Below, piece after piece: positions 63,475 to 64,000 of a stretch of 64,000 bases of DNA. Within the stretch, counting starts at the first letter, position 1. Each line of letters begins with the position of its first letter. The notes beneath the pieces were generated by a model, which was given only the letters and a program-made list of their open reading frames with translations, did not search any database and was not told the origin of the DNA. The DNA is from Mixia osmundae IAM 14324 (Eukaryota > Basidiomycota > Mixiomycetes > Mixiales > Mixiaceae): contig NW_014575552.1 of the NCBI RefSeq assembly GCF_000708205.1, forward strand, positions 348,411 to 412,410, written 5' to 3'. Position numbers and translations under genes: made by a program.

Positions 63475-64000
63475 CTACGAGCCAATACGTCATGCTGGAG
63501 AACTGCCAGCAAGACGATCTCATCTACTCCAGTGACAACAGCAGCGCTTCGGGGAACAGACGCTGTCGCCTGCCAGTATATGCATCTCACTGATCGCACA
63601 TGCACACCACATCGAGTCATCGTCGAGTAAGACCACTCGATAGACATGAGCTCTTTCTGTCATACTCGAGCTGATGATCTCAACTCACTCAGCGGGTGTC
63701 TATCGTGCTCGCATGATACAACATCTGTGCCTTGCGGCTCGTCAGATTGCTCGAATCGTCCGCAAGATGGCAACTTGGTCTATCGGCGCCCTACCAGCTT
63801 GGGCTTGTCTATCTCGGGAATGACCCTGACCAACTCGCACTGCCGGCACCATTCATGTCCCGCGATGATTATGCAACGCTTACCAGATCTGGGCGGTCGT
63901 CATTCTACTCTCAATAGCTGTCCACATGTGATCTCGTCTTTCAATTGTACATCTCTGAGCTGCCTGTCTTGCACTGCACACTGCACATGTTCAGAGTACC

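Larger units (their letters stand above)
61699..64000. other. Gene-poor region with no recognised gene
   Basis: About 2.3 kb with no recognised family, unlike the rest of the window. Short open frames begin mostly with non-ATG codons. The longest, 63097-63474 on the plus strand (126 codons), has no in-frame ATG near its beginning and may be the exon of an unrecognised gene. Base 62640 is N. The region holds a purine run at 61980-62015 and a short tandem repeat at 62713-62745. I see no tRNA-like, rRNA-like or transposon-end structure by eye. Confidence 0.6.

Noticed and set aside
1-64000. CRISPR arrays, insertion sequences, biosynthetic gene cluster, viral insertions
   Set aside because: No regularly spaced repeats, no transposase or integrase core, no polymerase or capsid-like frames, and no run of secondary-metabolism genes were seen.

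Overview
The window is a gene-dense piece of a fungal nuclear genome, almost certainly a basidiomycete. Genes lie on both strands and are split by many introns of about 46-60 nt. The gene set is fungal: a KRE2-type mannosyltransferase, ERMES Mdm10, a Zn2Cys6 regulator, Mrs2 and Bsd2. A complete muskelin and an NTF2-like family that I associate with basidiomycetes point to Basidiomycota. The compactness (about 35 genes in 61.7 kb, some convergent genes 1 nt apart or sharing a stop tetranucleotide) would suit a small-genome Pucciniomycotina such as Mixia, but that genus is only a guess. There is no sign of prokaryotic sequence, CRISPR, insertion sequences or an intact transposon.

Layout. 0-8 kb: the end of a Hcs1/IGHMBP2 helicase, a secreted GPI-type PEBP protein, a GT15 mannosyltransferase, a degenerate bZIP protein and a Zn2Cys6 factor. 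8-16 kb: APC5, mitoribosomal Mrp10, a DUF1763-like protein, a Pho13-type phosphatase, Mdm10 and an MFS transporter. 16-28 kb: Bsd2/NDFIP-like protein, Mediator Med12, gamma-glutamyltransferase and a homeodomain factor. 28-38 kb: Atg6/Beclin, CENP-X/Mhf2, Unc50/Gmh1, a NIPA-type Mg transporter, an aminodeoxychorismate-lyase-like enzyme and Pex5. 38-50 kb: a basic transcription-factor-like protein with a transposon-style Cys/His motif, Atg18, Orc2, Tim17, a PPG1-type phosphatase, a CCDC124-like protein, START protein 1 and Mrs2. 50-62 kb: muskelin, an orphan gene, an NTF2-like protein, START protein 2, an Ara2-type aldo-keto reductase and a formate/nitrite transporter. 61.7-64 kb: gene-poor, with a polypurine run, a short tandem repeat and one ambiguous base.

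The genes do not form a metabolic cluster. Most are ordinary housekeeping genes, with a visible share for mitochondria (Mrp10, Mdm10, Tim17, Mrs2), autophagy (Atg6, Atg18), peroxisome import (Pex5) and replication or chromosome segregation (Orc2, APC5, CENP-X). I found no new multi-gene system. The most unusual signals are in gene structure: eight introns for which GC-AG is the only frame-preserving solution, a 14-nt microexon encoding part of a conserved GT15 motif, an intron-like in-frame insertion whose donor reads CTAAGT, and convergent genes whose stop codons share one CTAG. Splice sites were deduced by hand from frame and family conservation; no transcript evidence was available.
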